In this document: piece after piece, positions 50,501-62,764 of the stretch
Layout: the number at the start of each line of letters is the position of its first letter
Numbering within the stretch: position 1 is the stretch's first letter
DNA from: Theobroma cacao
Lineage: Eukaryota; Streptophyta; Magnoliopsida; Malvales; Malvaceae
Assembly (NCBI RefSeq): GCF_000208745.1
Contig: NC_030857.1
Span: 2,321,664 to 2,385,663, forward strand
Length of the DNA stretch: 64,000 nt
Direction of reading: 5' to 3'
Notes under the pieces: generated by a model
Told to the model about the DNA's origin: nothing
The model's database searches: none
Seen by the model: the letters and a program-made list of their open reading frames with translations, nothing else
Position numbers and translations under genes: made by a program

Positions 50501-53500
50501 TCTAACCTATGTATTATTTCTAAAAGAAAAAAGAGAGGATAATCATTATAAAGGAAAATGTTGAAGTATCTTGTTTATAGTGATCTTATAGCAGTGCATA
50601 GGTCTCTGATAATTTGAAGTGCTCTGCAGAAGCATTCCTGGTCAAAATCTCATGCCTTGTATCATGGGAGGGAGCTAAAGCAAACTGGAAACAAACTTGC
50701 CTCCAGTCATGTAAACATCCCTTCTGGTGGAAATGGTGTTTGGGAAATTGATACTAGCCTGTTAAAGTATGAAAGCAAATTGGCTTCGGGCTCCTATGGT
50801 GATTTGTGAGTTCTTTGTCCCAAAATGCCTTGCTCTGTTTGTGCATAATACTTGTGAATTATATATTTTGACTGGTGCAGGTATAAAGGTACTTTCTGTG
50901 GTCAAGATGTAGCCATTAAAGTACTTAGGACTGAGCATCTAAATGAGAACTTGCAAAGGGAATTTACTCAAGAAGTTAATATCATGAGGTGTGATTAATC
51001 GCAATTTGTAATTACTGTAGACTCTTCTTTCATCTACTTTTCTTTTTCCATGTTTATACTTTCTTTGTATGGTCACTGTCCCCAATGGACTTTTATTAAT
51101 TTGGTGCACTTTCAACTTAATAATTCTTATCTAGAATTTTTCTTGTTGAGAGTTCTTGAAGATTTAACAAATATGTCCTTCTAATTTAACCTCTTTTGTA
51201 AAGTAGTTGTTCCAGGTGAATACATTCTCATATGCAGCCTTGAAATTGAAAGATACTCCTACTCCAGTTATCCTTGTATATGTGCATTGTTTTGGCTTAT
51301 CTCTTATTTAAGTGACTTGTAGATGGATATGATATCTCCTATAAACTTACGACTCGGAAGTGTTACATGAGACTTCTTATTGATCATCTAGGACTTCCAA
51401 TTTGGTAATGCATTTTATCTTATAGAGAAAGGAGTTATGCATATGTAGCAGACAAGCCATAGCATCTAAAATGCTTATATAAATCTTTTAAAAGATAAAT
51501 TCTCCCTCATGTGGATGTAATTTTCTTGATGTAGAGTGAATCTTTTTCTTCTTCCCCATATAACTGAGTTGAAAAAACATTATCCAGTTTGCTCCAGTTG
51601 AATTGTCACTATACAGTTCATGCCAATTGTCATAGTATTCATAATGTTCCTTGCTGGTCATGAATTAATGATATAGAAATGTATCTACTCAGTATCAAGT
51701 CGATGACCTTCTCAAGCTCTCTAATTATCATAAGCTCTCCTTATCCTTGTCTTGCTTCAGAGTGTTGATTCTGCCTTCTGAAAATGTCGAAAAAGTCCAA
51801 ATTTTCTTGTTTCCTCCATATCTTTTTGGATAGTTCTTTGTACATAGTCTTACATATTTTTGATGAGCTAATTTAATTTCCTGTGGATTCTTTAAGAAAA
51901 GATAAACTACTACCTACATCCTACTATCGCGAAATTTAGCTTTCTTCTCCCTTTGTTTGCTTCTTTGGAATTTACAGGAAAATTCGGCACAAGAATGTTG
52001 TTGAATTCATTGGTGCATGTACCAGACTTCCAAGCCTGTGCATTGTGACAGGTATGACTTATGACTTTCTATTACACCAAGCTTCCTGACTAAATATGTA
52101 ATTTTCATTTTCATTTTTCAGTCTATTTCCGATTTCAATTTGTATATTTTCTGTTCTTTTTCAGAGTTCATGTCTGGTGGAAGCATGTATGACTTTCTGC
52201 ATAAACAAAAATCTGGTTTTAAGCTTCCATTCTTACTCAAAGTAGCAATTGATGTTTCCAAGGGAATGAGCTACTTGCATCAAAATAATATAATGCATAG
52301 GGATCTGAAAGCTGCCAATCTTCTGATGGATGAAAATGGAGTAAGAGATTCACCTTTTTATGGTATTTACTTTGTAAATTTGTTGCCTTCTATGTGAACA
52401 ATAATCTTAATTCTTGAATCCTGAAAAAGTTCTACTACTGGTTATGGAGGTATCTCTTGAGGCTTTTTAAATTATAGTTGATGGTTCTGGTTTTAAAAGA
52501 ATAATACCTTGAGGATTAAGAGTTTGAGAGGAATTCATACTGGGTACGGGTATTTTATGGGGGTTATGGCTGTGGTTGGATAAGAGGGGTATAGAATCTT
52601 GATCTTTTTTTTCCCATGAACATGACACCTAATGGATTTGGGATTTCTATAAATGCTACTAGGCAGTTTGTAGCCCCATTTCCATTTGATGGCTTGTGCT
52701 ATGCTTTTGGTATTAATAGTCAAACTCAACCAAAGTATCAAACTAACAATGAAATTTATCTTCTATTAGAACGAAATTAATATTATTTGGGAGTGGGTAG
52801 GGAGGATTGGCCATAACATGAAGTATTGACTATTTTTGGTCCATTTGCTTGCATTCAGATTATGTTTATGCTATATATACATTGCTTGTGCTGTCTGGTC
52901 CTTGATTGCCATTTTTCTTTACACACTAAGGATCTCTGTCACAGGTTGTCAAGGTAGCTGATTTTGGTGTTGCTAGGGTGCAAGCTCAGTCAGGTGTGAT
53001 GACTGCAGAAACAGGAACATATCGTTGGATGGCTCCAGAGGTTGGTATTCTTGTTGATGATCATTCTTTCATGGATATCTAACATTTTGTTTACCTTGTG
53101 AAAATTGATGATATGGAATATTAGTTCATAACAAATCATTTTTTTAAAATCCAGTTCTAGCATGAAATCCTGCAGGGTGCTTGCCCTAAGTGGGCCTTTG
53201 TAAAAATCATTTAATGGCCACTAAGGGCAGTTTAAATTGATTTTCAGTGAATCTTGATTAGGTGAAGGATTTAAGAGATTGTTTGCTGTGGTGAAAATTG
53301 AAGGTCAGCAAGGGTTATGGTGCATTTACCGGAGCATGAGTTGAGGTTGTAAGAGGTGACGGTCTCATTTAACAAAAAGTGAACCTAGGTAGAATAGAAC
53401 TAGGACAAAGGCTATATCCAGTTATTTTTTTGTTGGTGCATAGCTTTAATAAGTTAACCAAGTTGAGAATTGTTTCTATTGATGACCTTCCAGATAGTTT

Positions 53501-54443
53501 GTTCCTTTTTCATTTTTAAAATGCTCTTATGTTTCTTGTTTCAGTTTCCAGGCCTTAATTCTTTTGTTTACAAGTATGGTATAATTTCAGACCTTGAGCA
53601 GCCCCACAATTGTGTGTCCCATAATCTATTTAACTTTGTTTTAACTATTTCATGGAGCATGATGAGACATGAACCTTTTGATGATATTGCATATCATGAC
53701 TGTGTTGACGATGACCATTATTTGCCTTTGCTAGTTTCCTCCCAGCTCTCTGACATGATTATCTGGTCTTGATCCATGGAAGGTGATTGAACACAAACCA
53801 TATGATCACAAAGCTGATGTTTTCAGTTTCGGGGTTGTACTATGGGAACTGCTTACGGGAAAGGTAATTCTCTGGCAATATTTGGATTGAAAAAAGCATC
53901 TCGTTTCTTTTTTCACTGAGATAGCTCAATCTTCATGTCAAGGTTTATTTTGTTTTGGCTTTCATTTCTAGTAGTTTATGATTGCACATACTTAAAACCA
54001 AACCTCTGATTTTTGTGATTGATGCCAGCTTCCATATGAGAACTTAACCCCCTTACAAGCTGCATTGGGAGTTGTTCAGAAGGTATATTTTTATGAAATA
54101 GAACTAGCTGAATTATTTTTGTTTGTCACACACATATTCGTATATATATTCCTCCACTCACATGTATGAAAGTACGATGAAAATTTAGTCTTGTTACTTT
54201 CCTTCCAGGATAGTTGGTACTTGTTTCACTACAAGATTTCTAATTTATGACTACCCAGTGTAAGTGCCTTGAACCAGTAAAGAGCTTTCTTTATGTGGAT
54301 TTCAGGGTCTAAGGCCAGTGATTCCTAAGCATACTCACCCGAAATTTGTGGAACTGCTGGATAGATGCTGGCAACAGGAGCCATCCTTGAGACCTGAATT
54401 CTCTGAAATTTCAGATCTTTTGCAAGACATAGCAGGGAGGTAG
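47480..54443 (+). CDS. STY46: ACT-domain dual-specificity kinase, STY8/STY17/STY46-like
   Basis: Deduced exons: 47480-47673, 48077-48191, 48385-48482, 48615-48728, 49386-49440, 49552-49662, 49962-50012, 50630-50805, 50881-50988, 51978-52051, 52165-52340, 52945-53040, 53783-53863, 54029-54082 and 54306-54443. They total 546 residues with consistent phases (Arabidopsis STY46 is about 575). The family is a cytosolic Raf-like kinase that phosphorylates transit peptides of chloroplast precursor proteins. The N-terminus [12 protein letters not shown] matches the family. An ACT domain follows at about 175-246 ([15 protein letters not shown] to DVFVVDGW). The kinase domain starts near 290: VAIK lysine K318, HRDLK D412, DFG D430, activation loop, and APE at 454-456. 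No catalytic residue is missing. The intron after exon 3 has a GC donor. The assignment to STY46 rather than STY8 or STY17 is tentative. Confidence 0.92.
48483..48614 (+). other. GC-AG intron in the STY kinase
   Basis: Exon 3 must end in phase 2 to join FHPPPAFG at 48615. All nearby GT dinucleotides give the wrong phase, whereas AG followed by GCATGG at 48483 fits and yields the family sequence KRFHPPP. The intron is 132 bases. Confidence 0.65.
49071..49192. repeat. 34-bp perfect direct repeat in a kinase intron
   Basis: The same 34 bases, beginning TCTGCATTGCTTTGGATATT, occur at 49071-49104 and 49159-49192 within intron 4. This is a recent local duplication of 88 bases with partial divergence between the copies. 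Confidence 0.85.
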
Positions 54444-54459
54444 GGAAAAGTTGGAAGAA

Positions 54460-55985
54460 TCATCCTTTTGCTTATGCCTCTTGTTAGAAATTTTGATAAT
54501 CTTTGAAAGGGTTGCAGATGAGAAATGGGAAGGAAAAATCACCTAGGAAGTTTGAAACAGGTTGCAGGAGGAAGCCAGCAAGATGGCAAGCCCCTGTGGA
54601 TAATTTTTGTAGCTTGTAGTATGCATGCTTCTTTTTCTTTCTTTGTGGACTTAACGCTATATTTTCAAAGTAATGGGTAATTATGCTGACATGGCAGCTG
54701 CTTATCATTGCAAACTATGAATACATTTTCTCTACGTGTATTTGCACCTAAAAAGAGAAAATAGGAGATGCCATTGCTTGATATCTAATCGAGTTTATCA
54801 ATAAGAATAATCGGTTTAAACTCGATATTTGCCTACTCTTCAGGAGAATATGCCCTTGATCCAGACTGCCTTGCTTTTTCTTATGCTATTCTTAGCACTG
54901 TAAATACTGAATTCTCCACTGCTGATGCTAGGTACAGCATTTTATTCGTTTACTTTGATATGTTTCTTGATGTTTAACCCATGATCACTCCTTAGAGAAG
55001 ATTAGGACCAAAAACACGACAACATGATTTGCTCAAGTGCTCGAACAATTTTACTGTGAAGAACGCTTTTCAAGTGAAGGGAATATGGACGATGAATATG
55101 TTGTACCGATGCAAAATCATTCAGAATATTGGATTCCATCTGTTGGAAAGAGCATATTTGATTTACTTTGCCGTTCCTTGTAGCTTGCTCTTTTCCTAGG
55201 CCTTTTTATCGTGCCAAAAGTTAAACTATACTTATTCTATATAATGAAATTTAATAATTTCATAAAAGTTATATTCCATTAATAAGTATTATTTACTATA
55301 TTCATGAAATTTGACATGATGCGTTAATTAGATACAATAAAATCTGATGATATAATAATATGATATATCATTATTAACCGTTTTTTTTTAAATCAATATA
55401 TAGAGTTAGATTTTATATGTATTAAATTATTAATGATAATTTAAAATAAAATACGTAATTCTAGACATTTTAATTATTTAAGCCCATGCAAAATTGTTCT
55501 ATGGAGGGTAGAAAGTTCCAACTTCTTTTCTACTATCTTTACTACCTTAGCTAGGTTTAGTTTTTATTTATATAACTCAATGATGCAATGTAATCTACGT
55601 TCGTGGGCCAATTCTTCACTCTGGAACAAGAGCTTCGTTTTTCATTTTTCTTGGGAATCGGAATTAAGCTAGATGCTGCAGCCAAGTGTAACTGTGTAAG
55701 GAGAACTTGAGGCTCGACAGGGGAATTTATTCCAAGCCAGAAAGAAAAGAAAATGCTCCATTACTATAAGATGCTCTTGGAACCTTTTTGATCGCATGAC
55801 TCACGAGGGTCTTTTCACAAATGCAACTTCGGCTTGGTCCCATTGTTTTTCAATTTAACGGTGCATGGTACTCGAATTTTTTCAAAGGAAAAAACTTCCC
55901 ATCCTGTTGTCTGCCCTGCGACTTAAAAAGTGCTTTGAATGGTTAGTAATTCTCCATACGAGGAGTTGGAAGAGTTTGATAAGTT
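54460..55985. other. Spacer between STY kinase and MSL channel
   Basis: The first part is the 3' end of the kinase transcript; the last 150 bases form the leader/promoter of the channel gene. Bases 55200-55480 are A/T-rich. No other gene was seen. Confidence 0.45.
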
Positions 55986-55991
55986 CCTGTA

Positions 55992-58900
55992 ATGGACCCA
56001 TTGAGAAAGTCTTTGAAATCATACTGTTCTAATGCAAAACAGCTACAAAACCCTGAGGAACAACCTCTCCTGTTTCACTCCAACAACAGTCAAATGGCAC
56101 AGTCCTCTGAAAAGCAGAGAGAAGGAGAAATCGTTGTTAACATTGACAAAACCGATGCTGCGGTCAAAGAAAATGGGAACACTTCAAAGATCACCGGTGA
56201 TAACTCAAGGGGTAAGCCTTCAGGTTCATCGAAGAAACCCAAAGTTTCATTTCATGAAGTGTTAACTGAAGCTGTTCGGCAGAAGAGCAAGGACTCCTCA
56301 GGCCTAAAAGAAACACGCCAATGGTCTTTTGGTTCGGATGGAGGACAGGTTTCGAGGTGCAATTCGAATGACTATATTCGACAGAACTCATGGAGGCAAC
56401 TGGTGAGCAAGACCAAGTCCAGGTTGCTTGACCCGCTCGAGGACCCATATGGAAGGAGCGACAGAATGAACTCTGGAGAAGAGTTCAAAGAAAATAACCA
56501 TGATGAGGAAGACATGGAAGACATTCCAGATGAATATAAGCTGCTGAAATTCAGTGCACTGACAATACTTCAGTGGTTGAGTCTCGTTCTGATTATAGCA
56601 GCCTTAGTTTGTAGCGTGGCCATCCCCGGTATAAAGAGACAAACGCTTTGGGATCTTCAGTTATGGAAATGGGAGATCATGGTTTTGGCATTAATCTGTG
56701 GACGGCTGGTTTCTGGTTGGGCAATTCGAGTTGTTGTGATCTTTATCGAGCGCAATTTTCTTTTGCGGAAACGAGTTCTCTATTTTGTTTACGGATTGAG
56801 AAGGGCTGTTCAGAATTGCCTCTGGTTGGGCCTCGTTTTGCTTGTGTGGCATTCGATCTTTGATGACAAGGTCCAGGAGGAGACCAACAGCGAGGTATTA
56901 CCCTATGTAACAAAGATTCTCGTATGTTTCTTGGTGGCTACCTTGATATGGCTTGTGAAAACCCTCCTTGTTAAAGTCCTTGCTTCATCATTCCATGTAA
57001 ACACCTTCTTTGACAGAATCCAGGAAGCTTTATTCAATCAATATGTCATTGAGATGCTCTCTGGTCCACCCTTGTTTGAAATAAATAACGCAGTAGGAGA
57101 GGAAAAGGATGATACCTCTGAGGTTGAGGAGTCACGGAGTGATGGGAGTACTACGGCTGATAACCTCAGGGCAACACTTCCTCCAAAACAACAAAATACC
57201 ACAAAGGTTGGCAACGGTCCCAGAATTTCAAGGACAATGTCTAAGATGAAAGATAAGGATATCCAACTTGACCACCTTCGTAAGCTGACTCAGAAGAATA
57301 TATCAGCTTGGAATATGAGGAGGATGATTAATATGGTTAGCCATGGGCACTTGGCTACTCTAGATGAGCAGATACTGAATTCCGACATAGATGATGAATC
57401 TTCAGTGCAGATTAAAAGTGAATGCCAAGCAAAAGAAGCAGCTAAGAAGATTTTCCAGAATGTGGCTCAGCCAGAATCTCAGTAAGTTCTCTTCCCCTTG
57501 CGCCTAAGTGTTTGAGCAGTTGATTTGAGTCTCTGACCATCTTTACCCGAACATAGCTCTTCTTTGTTTTACTGCTTATTTTTCTTCCATCAACCTTTTT
57601 GAGCTTAATGAGAAACAATGATTAATTTGGTGATATATTAATCTTCTAACAAAGAAAAGAAACTAATGAATGAATAAATAGTATCCATCTTTATGTGTAT
57701 GGATATAGACTTGAGGAATTTATTAGACAATGATGCCAAAATGAAGTTTGGGAAGCTTTGCATTGATGAATATCTCTAAGCTATTGATGTTCAATGATGC
57801 TGACAACTTAATGACACGAATCTCTGTATCAGATGCATTTACCTTGCAGATATCATGCGCTTTATGGGTCGAGATGAAGCTTTGAAGGCATTGCATCTCT
57901 TCGGAGCAGGAAGTGAAGAAGAAGGAATCAGCAAGGCATCACTCAACAATTGGCTGGTAATTGATGTCTAAATAGGAATTGATTAAGGTTTCAATTTCAC
58001 AAATTTGTTTAGAAACAGCCTAAAGGACTCTTTACCTCTTCCAGGTCAATGCCTTCAGAGATCGAAAAGCACTTGCACTGTCCCTGAATGATACAAAAAC
58101 AGCTGTGGATGAACTCCACAATATGTTGAACATCCTTGTAGCCATTGTCATTGCGGTAATTTGGCTCATCATATTAGGAATTCCTGTCACCCACTTCCTT
58201 GTTTTCATAAGCTCACAGCTTCTCTTGGTGGTATTTATCTTCGGGAATACCTGCAAGACAGTATTTGAAGCAATAATTTTTTTATTCATAATGCATCCAT
58301 TTGATGTGGGTGATCGTTGTGAGGTGGATGGAGTGCAGGTAAAGAAACCATCATTAATTTGAAGTTCTTCCTTTCCTTTCCTTTCTTTCCAGGGTGAAAG
58401 TATTTATTTAGTATTTACTAATGTTTGTTCTGTTGAACCTCAGATGATAGTGGAAGAAATGAATATATTAACCACAGTGTTCTTACGGTTTGATGGCCAA
58501 AAGATCGTTTATCCAAATAGTTTATTATCTACCAAGCCTATTGGCAACTTCTACCGCAGTCCTGACATGATAGAAACAATTGAATTTTGTATCCATGTCT
58601 CAACTCCATCAGAGAAGATTGCCATCATGAAAGAAAGAATAATTCGGTAAGTATTAGTAAGATTTATCTCCTCTCTCATTAGTTTTCTGTACCTTAGCTT
58701 CACCTTGTTGAGAATAAAATGTCGAATTGGATACGTTTGAGCTTTCTAAAACAGCAACTGTCGCAATTCTAGGTACATTGAGAGCAGGGAGCACCACTGG
58801 CACAAGAATCCTCTGGTGGTCGTGACTGACGTGGAAGACATGAACAAACTGAAGTTTTCAGTGTCGTCTAAGCACAAAATGAACTACCAGAACATGGCGG

Positions 58901-59061
58901 AGAGATGGGGTAGGAGAGGCCATTTACTTGAAGAAACGATTAAGATACTGAAAGACCTTGACATTGAATACCGCCTGCTGCCTCTCGATGTGAATGTGCG
59001 GAACATGCCGACTTTGGTTTCACATAGGCTGCCTTCAAATTGGATTGCTTGTACTAGCTAA
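55992..59061 (+). CDS. MSL10: MscS-like mechanosensitive channel, MSL10-like
   Basis: Deduced exons 55992-57481, 57833-57956, 58045-58338, 58444-58646 and 58773-59061 give 799 residues (Arabidopsis MSL10 is 734). The family forms stretch-activated anion channels in the plasma membrane and also signals cell death through its soluble N-terminus. Residues 1-180 are hydrophilic, with acidic DEEDMEDIPDEY just before the first membrane segment (about 185-215). Further segments lie near 225-250, 270-293, 303-330, 565-590 and 593-625. The last helix and MscS domain carry GNTCKTVFEAIIFLF, HPFDVGDRCEVDGV and VEEMNILTTVFLR, then YPNSLL, typical of the plant MSL4-10 group. A large cytoplasmic loop (330-560) separates helices 4 and 5, including the EF-hand-like YLADIMRFMGRDEA stretch. 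Which MSL paralogue it is cannot be settled by eye; MSL10 fits best. Confidence 0.92.
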
Positions 59062-59940
59062 TTTACTGACTTAGAAACCGGCTCTTGAATAATGTCCTGA
59101 GGACATGATAACATAAAAGTGCAAGCACTGGAATGAACAGCAGTTGGCAAAAAGAACCTGAAGTCACCGTTAGGTCTCCAACGATCTTAAAGGCACCAGA
59201 TAAGGGGGTATCCATGTGCATAGGAACATGGCAGATCCCACAATCAGGAATCGAGAAAAATGTAACCTGAGTATTTCTCTTTGTGTACTAGAATTTGCAT
59301 TAATTATAGTGTATGTTTGTGAACATTTCTTATATTTGTCCCTGAACTAAATGAGAAGTTCCATTGCTGAAGTTTGGTAATTGCCATGTTCAGAACATTT
59401 CTTATATTTCTCATTGCTGAACTAAATGAAAGGTGCAAACACCTCGCACGTGGTAATTGCCATGTTCAGAATTTCAGGACACAAGCCGATGGAGTTTGGT
59501 AGATCCAAATGATGATACATATACAGAAACTAGGAACCCAAACTTAGCCAGGTAGAGCCCAAAATGGTGCTGGTGCATACTGCTATTTAGCTTCTGCTTG
59601 TGGGCCTTGATAGTAGCACTGCACAAGCAATAGACCTGAAAACCTGATATGGGCTAACGATGCCATAATATAAAAAGCCCAATGGTTATAGCCTAAGGTT
59701 TTTAGTCTGCCAAATGATGATAAATAATTGAGCCTGTTATCAAATCAACTATCCCTTCCATGTTTCCATCAGTTATTTCAGGCCAATAGAAACTAGGAAC
59801 CCAAAGCTTACCAGTGGTAGAGCCCATAACGATATTGGTGCAGGCTGCCGCAGTCCCATCAAGCTCCTCTTTATGTCCTAGGTGGACCCAATTTACCTGC
59901 CCTCATCAAGCAAGGGATAAAGCGGCCAGAAAATTCTGTT
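59062..59940. repeat. Spacer with local direct repeats upstream of GST
   Basis: A segment of about 72 bases beginning GAACATTTCTTATATTT occurs twice in tandem at 59321 and 59393. A second pair, starting TAGAAACTAGGAACCCAAA and continuing TAGAGCCCA, occurs at about 59526 and 59787. A third segment at 59633-59711 has a copy beyond the GST gene at about 61389-61466. These point to repeated small duplications here. No coding sequence. Confidence 0.65.
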
Positions 59941-59998
59941 TTATATGGTGGAGAGCGTAACAAGAAGATCAACAGATAGACAAGACCAGCAGTTCCCA

Positions 59999-60829
59999 AT
60001 GGCAACTCCGGTGAAAGTTTACGGCCCACCAATGTCCACTGCCGTATCTAGAGTCTTAGCCTGTCTTCTCGAGAAAGATGTGCAATTCCAGCTCATCCCC
60101 GTTAACATGTTCAAGGGCGAGCACAAGAGTCCTGATTTCCTCAAAATCCAGGTACATACGTTAATTTGTCTTGCCTGCTTTCTGGTTTAGTACCTTCTTG
60201 TTTCCTCACAAATTCTTGGCTTTAACAGCCCTTTGGTCAAGTACCGGCATTTCAAGATGAGAGCACCTCCCTCTTTGGTAATCATCCACAACTTTGGTTT
60301 TATTCTACTTCGGACCAATTTTGTTCTCCCTTTTGTTGGACAGTGCCTAAAATCTAGGTCTGGGATTGCAGAGTCTAGGTCAATATGCAGGTACTTATGT
60401 GAAAAGTACGCAGAGAAGGGAAACACAGGATTGTACGGGACAAACCCATTGGCGAAAGCTTCCATCGATCAATGGCTGGAGGCTGAAGGGCAGAGCTTTA
60501 ACCCCCCAAGCTCAGTCCTCGTGTTCCAGCTCGCATTTGCACCACGAATGAAGATTAAGCAAGACCAAGCCGTAATCAACGAAAATGAACAGAAGCTCGC
60601 CAAAGTGCTGGAGGTGTACGAGAAGAGGCTCGGGGAAAGTCGGTTCTTGGCGGGCGATGAGTTTTCCTTAGCTGATCTTTCACACTTGCCTAACACACAT
60701 TACTTGGTGAATGCTTCTGATAGGGGAGAGCTCTTCACTTTCAAGAAAAACGTGGGGAGGTGGTGGGGTGAGATTTCGAGCCGTGATTCGTGGAAGAAGG
60801 TGGTTGAAATGCAGAAGCAGACGACTTGA
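59999..60829 (+). CDS. Glutathione S-transferase, phi class (GSTF)
   Basis: Deduced exons 59999-60151, 60229-60277 and 60372-60829 give 219 residues, normal for GSTF. Phi GSTs conjugate glutathione to electrophiles or bind flavonoids and hormones, mostly in the cytosol. The N-terminal thioredoxin-like domain begins VKVYGPPMSTAVSRV with the catalytic Ser in MST. It continues through PFGQVPAFQD and ESRSICRYL, the glutathione-binding ESR motif. The helical C-terminal domain has the phi signature LADLSHLPNTHYL. The three-exon arrangement is typical for the class. The start at 59999 gives MATPVKVYG, the normal beginning; an in-frame ATG at 59945 would add 18 residues unlike the family. The gene is flanked by a pair of diverged direct repeats. 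Confidence 0.93.
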
Positions 60830-60834
60830 ACCAT

Positions 60835-61585
60835 GGTTTTGTTGGCTTTTCTTACATGGTAGTCTTGTTGAGCTTTTGCTTCAAGTTCAACTAGGGTTTT
60901 TCCATATTTGCTCTGTTTCCATGTTGTTGTTACCGTTGTTGTTTACCATTATATTTCGTGGATTTCCCCGAACAAATCATGACACGATCAATGTATTTGG
61001 TTTTAAGAATTAAAATACAATCCTTCATCTATCAGTTCAATTCGTCACACAACAATTTACTACCAAGTTGAACTATGCAATGCAAGAATGAAAATTGGGA
61101 ACTACTCTCTGGTGACCCATCCATTTCCCGACTGCGAGTATGTAGGTGGGCACCAAAGATTGTCTTTACTCTTCATCATCTCCCAGTATTTCAATTCGAG
61201 AAAGAAGAAAAGCCCAAAATAGTTAAGGTTGTTAGTTTCCTCAAAATCAAACCAACTAGTTCTACAACTCCGTTTAAACCATAATGCTTGGCATTGAGTG
61301 GGAAATCAATGGAGAATTTCTGGTTATGCCATGAAACTGGCACCAGGCGTCTGTTTGATGTTCGGATAACAATACCGTTCAATGGAGTGGACCTGAAAAC
61401 CTGGGATGGGTTAATCAATGATATGAGTTGAAAGCCCAAATAGCTTTAGCTTAAGGCTCTTAGCTTGGCTGTGAGCCCATCTCATGGCTGGAAATATTCT
61501 ACCAAAAATTTCCAATAAATCAGATCGGTTAAACAGTTAATGGAACCATTTTCTCGTTTGGTTTTTGGTGAATGTATCAGCAGAA
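60835..61585. other. Spacer between GST and U11/U12-25K
   Basis: Contains the GST 3' end, then DNA with short overlapping frames on both strands and no protein likeness. Bases 61389-61466 repeat the segment at 59633-59711 in the same orientation. Confidence 0.45.
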
Positions 61586-61588
61586 AGC

Positions 61589-62759
61589 ATGATGGAGTCA
61601 GGCGCGAAGGAGGAACAGAGCGTGGTCGGATACAACAACAACAACGTGAAGAAAGCCAAGTTGCATTCAACACTCGCCGCTCTCCTCGACGACCCAATCC
61701 TCGCCGATGTCCCTAAGAAACCCACTTTATCCGATGTCGATACCCTCATCAGCCTTGAACTGGGGAGTGCCATGCGCATCTCCATCCTCAAATTAGATGG
61801 AACCTCCTTCGGTACTTAACATACTCTCTCTCTCTCTGTCAGCTAGGCATTTAGACAAAAGTCTAATTTTTGTTTGAATTGTTAAGAAAGCCCTTTGTGA
61901 ATTGGTTGGTTTTCGTTGGTGCTGAAGATATTGCGGTGATGAATTCGGCCACGGTGAAAGACTTGAAGCTCGCAATCAAGAAGAAAGTGATCGAGTTCGA
62001 GCAGTCCAAGATGGGTCATCGCCACATTTCATGGTATATCATCTTCTTTTTTTTTTTTTACTCTTAAAGCACCCATCATGGTATTTGGAGATTTGTACAT
62101 TTTTCTGTTCAAGATTCTCAGGAAATACTAGTGTAAAGTTTTGTGTTTGAAGATTAAGCTTTATATTTACTTTGGGTTGTAGGAGGCACGTATGGGCCAA
62201 TTTCTGCCTAGCACACCACAATGAGAAGCTGCTTGATGAGGGAGCTGCTCTTCAGGATTTTGGTGTTCGAAATAACTCTCAGGTTTTAGCTTTTCCCCCC
62301 TTCATCTTTCTAGCAAGAGTGCTTTTTTCTGGTTTTTCTTTACCGGTTTCCTGGTTATGATGTCACTTTGGAGCTCTAAATTCATTGAAATTGCATATAT
62401 CAATACTTGTGCTTCTTCAAAGGAATTATATTCTAGTGAATAATGGAAACTCTACTTAAACTTACCTAGAAATTTGGTTCTCATTTCCAATTATGGCTAT
62501 AATGTCTAGCTGCATTATCCTTCAACATCTATGATTAGAATTTATTTCTTTCAAAAGCATTAGATGTTTGAAACACGAAGAATTTCTTCCTTCTCTTATT
62601 GTTCTGTGAGATCTTATAATCATGCCTTGGTCTCAACATGGGGAGATGTGTTGTTTTCTGCAGGTACAGTTTGTGCCTTATGTTGTGTCAAAGGGTTCTG
62701 GGAGCCATTCCAAGAGGAGAAAACACCGTTTCTTCCATGGCCTGAACAAGCGTTCATGA
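61589..62759 (+). CDS. U11/U12 snRNP 25 kDa protein (minor spliceosome)
   Basis: Deduced exons 61589-61811, 61928-62033, 62183-62282 and 62664-62759 give 174 residues. The protein is part of the U11/U12 di-snRNP that recognises U12-type introns in the nucleus; in plants it is needed for normal splicing of that class. Conserved pieces are LDDPILADVPKKPTL near the N-terminus, then the ubiquitin-like fold with VMNSATVKDLKLAIKKK, KMGHRHISWRHVWANFCL and LQDFGVRNNSQVQFVPYV. The C-terminus is short and basic (SKRRKHRFF), as in plant homologues. Two adjacent ATGs at 61589 and 61592 can start it. All splice junctions here are ordinary GT-AG. Confidence 0.9.
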
Positions 62760-62764
62760 ATACA

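Noticed and set aside
53470..53772. 100-codon ORF within a kinase intron
   Set aside because: Chance frame in intron 12; the flanking kinase exons join in phase without it.
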